Assembly: GCF_026151205.1 (NCBI RefSeq)
Contig: NC_087084.1
Coordinates: forward strand, 12,303,453 to 12,367,452
Reading direction: 5' to 3'
From: Bolinopsis microptera
Taxonomy: Eukaryota > Ctenophora > Tentaculata > Lobata > Bolinopsidae
Length of the DNA stretch: 64,000 nt
Shown here piece after piece: positions 59,076-64,000 of the stretch (its first letter is position 1; each line of letters starts with the position of its first letter). The position numbers and the translations under genes are program-made. The notes beneath the pieces were generated by a model. That model saw only the letters and a list, made by a program, of their open reading frames with translations. It made no database searches and had not been told where the DNA came from.

Positions 59076-59581
59076 CCTTACAAGACTTTTTTGTGGCGGA
59101 CCAATTTGCGACGACCGAAATTTTGGCGGTCCGAAAATATGGCGAAATTGAACAAAAACCGTCAAATTTCGGACGTCACAGAAAATAAGGGTATTTTTCA
59201 TCATTTTTTGTGACAGTAAGCAGTAAGGAAATTTCTGAAATTCGGTAAAATCATGTTCAAACTTAGTCTGTATTAAGACTGTAAGACTTTCATGTTAGCA
59301 CATACATGTATTTTAATGCAAATTTAAACTGTATTGCTTGACATTCAATTCGTCATTGGTGTGGTGATAATTTGTCCCAAGATGCCAGAATTTATTTATT
59401 TATTTTACTTGATATTACTTTTTAGAAACAAAATAAAGCAGTGAAGGCACAGTCATTGAAATAAGCTAAAAGATAATGCGACGGATTCTATTACGACGAC
59501 CGAAATTTTGGCGGTCCGAAAATATGGCGAAATTTTCGGAAAACCGGCACATTTCGTACGTTATAAATATGTCTTGTAAGG
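59076..59581. mobile_element. 506-bp candidate element with CCTTACAAGAC ends
   Basis: CCTTACAAGAC at the left and GTCTTGTAAGG at the right are inverted, each next to TA (59074-59075, 59582-59583). Inside, a segment containing CGACGACCGAAATTTTGGCG and GTCCGAAAATATGGCGAAAT is present twice, near 59110 and 59495, in the same orientation. No coding frame. It could be a non-autonomous TA-targeting element. Confidence 0.65.
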
Positions 59582-59865
59582 TATCTAAATTAGGACTGAT
59601 CGTCCTATCGTAGGGCTCTCACCGAACAAGTGGTCAGCAAATGGTATGATTATAACGCAACAGAACTGTGAACGTTAGTTCATATAACATACAATGTACG
59701 CTGTACAATAAGTACATCCCAAGTACATGACGTATAGGATCTCACAGAACTATTCATTTCGGTGGGCACAGAAGGGTTTATACACGGTTATATAAGCTTA
59801 TAAGTATAGACTATAGGCTGTGTATGGAGTACTAAACTGAGTGTGTATACTGTAGTGGCAGTGTT

Positions 59866-59914
59866 CTTGTACCGTGTTTGTACCGTGTTTTGTACCGTGT
59901 TTTGTACCGTTTTG
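59866..59914. repeat. TTTTGTACCGTG short tandem
   Basis: Four imperfect 12-bp units. Confidence 0.85.
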
Positions 59915-60375
59915 AGATCACTCTGAAAATCCAGTTTTATCTATGAAATGCTGATTATTTCATTTGTGTCAGTGAATGTAATGTGAATAGATAGAAAATA
60001 TTGTTGGCTCCCTGCTTAATGTACCTCGTGTTCGTAGTCTACATCTGCACGTGTTCTTTTACTCTAGACATTGCATGTGCAGAATCTTTAGAAATAACGG
60101 GACACGTGCGCGGGGCACGTGCACGTGCGCGGCTTAGAAATGTTTGTTGTTTGTCCCGTCATAGTGTTCAGTCTTTATTATTCAGTTGTTTTGCACAGCC
60201 TGTCGGCAAGTTGCATGTCGTAGTTTGCGTTCGTCACGAGCTTTTACCTTTTAAGTTGTATTCCAAATGTGACAGGGAAAATACCGCATGATAATTGTAA
60301 CGTGACACGTGCTGCTTTTAAAAGGTGCACCAGTGCCCTGCAGAGTGTAGCTGAGTATGACGTCACCAATTGTAC

Positions 60376-60615
60376 TGTATAAACAGTACATCACTAACTG
60401 TAAATAGTGCAGCACTAACTGTACACAGTGCAGCACTAACTGTAAATAGTGCAGATAGCTGCTACTGAGATGTAGCTGAGTGATGACTGCACTAACTGTA
60501 CTGTGTACAGTAAAAATTGTAGTAAAAAGGTACACTCAGTAGCAGATAGCAGCTACCGAGTGTAGTAATGACGGCATTAACTGTACACAGCTCTAACTGC
60601 ACACAGTGCAGCACT
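60376..60615. repeat. Diverged repeats of GTGCAGCACTAACTGTA
   Basis: Around seven degenerate copies, containing self-complementary CTGTACACAG or CTGTAAATAG steps, spread over 240 bp and interrupted by AGATAGC-GCTACYGAG segments. Confidence 0.7.
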
Positions 60616-61199
60616 AAGCGTATCATTATTGGTGTCATGTTACGTGTTGGGGTAATGTTACATGTACGTGCTACAGTTGCTTCGTCGTGTCCGGTTACTT
60701 CTCCATTCCCTACGATTTTTAGGCTTTTACTTTATAATCTCGCTTTTTGTCTTTCTTGACTCCTTGTGCGCCAAAAAGTTATCTGCATCACACAATCATG
60801 ATCACAAACATTCAAATTGAGCTAGTGGTTCTTCAGACTTAAGACTTGATTTTCTAGTCTATTTAATAAATCGTAGCTCTTTAAAAGAAAAACCATTAAT
60901 GCTGATCGTCCCATTTGTGCGATAACTTGTTATTTGAATGAACTTTAGTGAAACCTGAACTCACACCTCCTAGTACACTCTTGTAAACTAGTCCTTTATA
61001 TTAAGTTAATTAGCGGCTTAAGTGCAAAACAGCTGTTCTCACTTCTTAACGACAAGTAGACATGTCTTGAACACAGCTGGTGGCTAGTAAATTAAAACAA
61101 CAACCTGTAGGTATCATGTACTATTATATACAAATAATACAGGGCCACCATGTGTATTGCACTGACTGAATCCCCCGGAGTCTGTGGCCCATCTGTTTA

Positions 61200-61580
61200 G
61201 GGGTGTAGGAAGAGGGGGGGGGCGACCGCCCCCCCATAAAATCTCGGCAAGGGGCGAAAAGGGGCCAACTTTTTTGGCCTCATTTGACCTATTCTACATC
61301 TAACTGTTATAGTCTAACTGCACGATAGTCGCCCAAATTTACATTCCTCATTGCTAGAATTAATTCCTTGAAACAAATTCGCTATTAGTATCCATCTGCC
61401 AAACGAATCTGGACAATATGCAGCCTTCGCTTAGGCCATCTTGCCATAAACCTTTTACAGGCATGATTGACACTGAACGTTTTGCTGTTTTTGAAATTTA
61501 GGCTGTGGCCAAAGCGTGTGCTAAATTTGTAAAACTCTAAGATTTTGGCCCCCTCATGAAGAAAATCATTCCTACACCCC
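61200..61580. mobile_element. Candidate 381-bp element with GGGGTGTAGGAA ends
   Basis: GGGGTGTAGGAA (61200) and TTCCTACACCCC (61569) are perfect inverted ends; GGGGCCAACTTTTTTGG and GATTTTGGCCCCC inside also face each other. Target duplication is not evident. Confidence 0.55.
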
Positions 61581-61603
61581 CGCTTCCGTCTATGCTTATT
61601 AGG

Positions 61604-61750
61604 GGGGGGGGGGGGGGTGGTCAGTTTCGATGCACCTTACTCGCCAAGTTCACTAAAAGTTACCAGGTTTGATGTACGTTTCTTACTGCTTTTGCTAAAA
61701 GTTACCAGGTTTGATGTACCTTACTTGCCATGTTCACCAAAAATTACTAG
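61604..61750. repeat. G tract plus three diverged tandem units
   Basis: A run of 15-16 G is followed by three copies of a roughly 45-60-bp unit with AAAAGTTACCAGGTTTGATG. Confidence 0.75.
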
Positions 61751-62591
61751 TTTTGATGAAAAATGGTGACCGATTTAACACGTCATGTTAAATTGTTTCT
61801 TTATATCCTGAAAATCTGAGTTACGTAATAATCAAATATTGTTTTAGAATTAATTAATATCAGGATGTATTCCCTTGGAATGGATTCAGTATTATGGTTA
61901 ATAGTAATTCAAAACATCCCCTAATTAACGCATGTATAGTATGTTATATCGTGTTTTTTAAATATATTTAATTATCGGTTAATAGTTAATTATCAAACGT
62001 GGGCCCACAATTTCATATGGTCCACGATCTGCCCGAATATTGGCCATCTCCAAGATAGCACCATCATTTCCCTCGACCAACATATTTTGATGAGGCAAAT
62101 AAACTCCTCAAAAATGGTGTAAAATGGCGAAATTTTATAATTTGGATACTCAATTCACCATAAAAATCAGTCACCATTTTTCACCATTTTTCACCATTGG
62201 AAACCCCCCTATCGGCTCGCTGACTCATGACCATGTTATAATGCTGCTCGATATAACATATGGTTGCTCATTGTAGTTTCATCTACATTCTACATACACA
62301 GTTATACAAGTTCTACTTCTAGCCGCTTGTTAGGTTTTGCTGGCCATGTTTTTCATATATAATATAAGATTGATGTTATCAGGCTTTTATCCAGGCTGAA
62401 ATCAAAATCACAATATTGATTGTATTATCTTATCCTATACAGTTGCTATTTATAATTGAATAAGTTAGTAACTCTTTTTGTTCTCATTTGTGTATCGCCT
62501 TCGTATCTATTTATAGATAGATTTATTAATTAATGTACATTTGTCGTGTATGATTATGTTAATTTTTTATTAATTTTTCACTTTAATTCAG

Positions 62592-63961
62592 ATGAAGCGG
62601 CGAGATGCGACCAAGATCTCGCTAGCGGTTGTTATGATAATTGTATTCTTTAACTTATCAGGTAAACTTATGAGAGCTAGTGTGTTTCGTCTACTCCCTC
62701 GATATCGAGATTCAAGGGTCACAGCATTTTACCCTAAATATTTGGAATATTTCGGCATCAAGATAATCATAATCAGGCATTCTTATAATGCTCAGCAATA
62801 TGGCTAAATTGACGATATCAAATTCCCATTTTAAATTATTAGTTATATAGATTAATAGATATAACTGATAATTTAAAATGGGAATTTTAGACCTATTAGT
62901 AAGTAGATCTACTTACTAATAGGTCTAAAATTGAAATGCATATTATATTCTCAACATTACTGTAATCTAATTATTAAGTAAAAACTCTATATTTACCAGG
63001 TTACTACTACCTCTCATTCGCAGACGATTCAGACCGACAGGAACACACATTAGAAATTATAGGAAAATATTCCACAGAAGAAGACTCTTTAGAGGACTAC
63101 ACAGAGATTAGTTTCGGTGGGCATCTGGATAAGATCTCTGTCGATACCAAAAACTTTCATCAACCTGAGCTTCAAATTCCCCTTAAAAACTCAGAATCAG
63201 AATCAGAAATTAATAATGATGGAATTTTAGATAAGGAGCTCGAAGAGCTGGAGACAAATCTTAAAAGGGTTAATCAGATAAACAAAGATGTGACTGCTCG
63301 AAATAATGCACCAGATATTGTTAAAAACTATCAGCATGACGAAAATGATGAGCTTGTTGGAAATAAACATCATGAGGAAAATGATATAAACAACTCTATA
63401 TATTCGGGTAATAATGTTCCTGAGATAAATCACGGGGATCAGTCACGTGATGATACTTTAAAGTTATTAAGAGAAGTGCATAATCTTCCTCAGTCTGATC
63501 ATAAGAATGAGATAATCATCGAGCCTATTGAGGATTCCACCCCATCACAAAAACCTAATCAAGTATTATCCGACGTTATAGAAGATGAAAATTCTATTGA
63601 AAAAAATGAACAGGGCGTTGGAACAGGTCCAGATAGGCTTGGTCAAGAAACAATACTGGAAAGAAATAATGATGAGCCGATAAACAATGACTGGGAAAAT
63701 AACTGGGACAATACAAATGATGATCCGATCCCTAACGATTCAGAAGATAACGATATAAGTCATAACTATCCAGATGATAAAGATGTAATTATTGAGAATG
63801 GCGCGGAATCAAACAAAGACGTATACCCTATTAGTGATCAGATAAAAGAAACGGGGCTAGACTCGGCGGATCTGGACGCCACGTACAATCTGACGAGGGT
63901 CAAGAACGTGGACCTGCACAATCTTAACTTCCTGGATAACTACTACCGCTACAATTACAAG
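62592..63961 (+). CDS. Type II (signal-anchor) membrane protein, 5' part (partial)
   Basis: Exon 1 (62592-62661) begins with ATG directly after an acceptor-like TTAATTCAG; exon 2 (63000-63961) joins in phase at a Gly codon and ends at AAG|GTTAGT, so the gene continues beyond the window. The first 344 residues comprise a basic MKRRDATK start, a membrane helix (about 9-23), then a long acidic, Asn/Asp/Glu-rich stem without Cys, with N-glycosylation sites (NNS, YNLT). A short cytoplasmic tail, signal anchor and long stem are typical of Golgi glycosyltransferases, whose catalytic domain would lie in later exons; that is inference. The end ...NNLDNYYRYNYK region begins to look folded. No family motif is visible yet. 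Confidence 0.7.
62818..62886. other. Imperfect hairpin in intron 1 of the 62592 gene
   Basis: AAATTCCCATTTTAAATTAT and its complement near 62869-62887 pair with small mismatches around a short loop. It adjoins the perfect palindrome at 62883. Confidence 0.8.
62883..62932. other. Perfect 50-bp palindrome
   Basis: Two 25-bp arms meet at AGATCT (62905-62910) with no loop; the inner half reads GACCTATTAGTAAGTAGATC. It contains GTAAGT on one arm and ACTTAC on the other. Confidence 0.95.
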
Positions 63962-64000
63962 GTTAGTTGGGTTGGGATCTGAGGTATTTTATCGGAGGTA

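Noticed and set aside
60001-60291. 96-codon frame with a hydrophobic start as a secreted peptide
   Set aside because: It begins with TTG, not ATG, runs through a GCACGTGCACGTGCGCGG low-complexity tract and lacks supporting context.

Overview
The window is AT-rich animal nuclear DNA. Its protein genes are split by short GT-AG introns. It holds three rhodopsin-family (class A) receptor genes, a UDP-glycosyltransferase, an inositol-pentakisphosphate 2-kinase, ORF1-like retroelement remains, several short terminal-inverted-repeat elements and a very heavy load of minisatellites. I cannot name the species. An invertebrate, possibly a non-bilaterian such as a cnidarian, fits the compact introns, divergent receptors and retroelement ORF1 type, but this is inference.

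Layout: 1-2479 (minus) is the 5' part of receptor A, which runs into a 21-bp minisatellite. 3298-3885 (minus) holds two exons of an EHD/dynamin-like GTPase, apparently a fragment. 5399-5672 (minus) is a decayed ORF1 fragment. 5863-7458 (plus) is the UDP-glycosyltransferase. 7795-10795 is a purine-rich repeat block bounded by inverted ends and a short direct repeat. 11485-12361 is a frameshifted ORF1-like gene. 12400-16300 holds short repeat elements. 16316-17794 (plus) is IPPK in three exons. 17.8-32.5 kb is gene-poor with two large arrays (19.76-20.2 and 22.56-23.91 kb) and several miniature transposons. 32587-36502 (plus) is receptor B in seven exons. 39110-41337 (plus) is a single-pass membrane protein with a long proline-rich cytoplasmic tail. 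43033-48548 (minus) is receptor C in ten exons, one intron of which is a 2.5-kb minisatellite. 48.6-62.5 kb is gene-poor. 62592-63961 (plus) is the start of a type II membrane protein that runs off the end.

The most interesting theme is how minisatellites sit on receptor genes. In receptor A every 21-bp repeat carries an AAG|GTATGT-like splice donor in phase 0, and the reading frame stays open through all repeats. In receptor C the repeat grew out of the first codons of an exon; it contains about twenty copies of that exon's splice acceptor, and the first kilobase keeps the exon's reading frame. In receptor B a 42-bp coding repeat builds a cysteine-containing tail. All three could generate in-frame length variants, by alternative splice-site choice or by repeat-number change. 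RNA data would decide.

No tRNA, rRNA, CRISPR or prokaryotic features were seen. Exon boundaries were read by eye from splice consensus, reading-frame phase and protein motifs.
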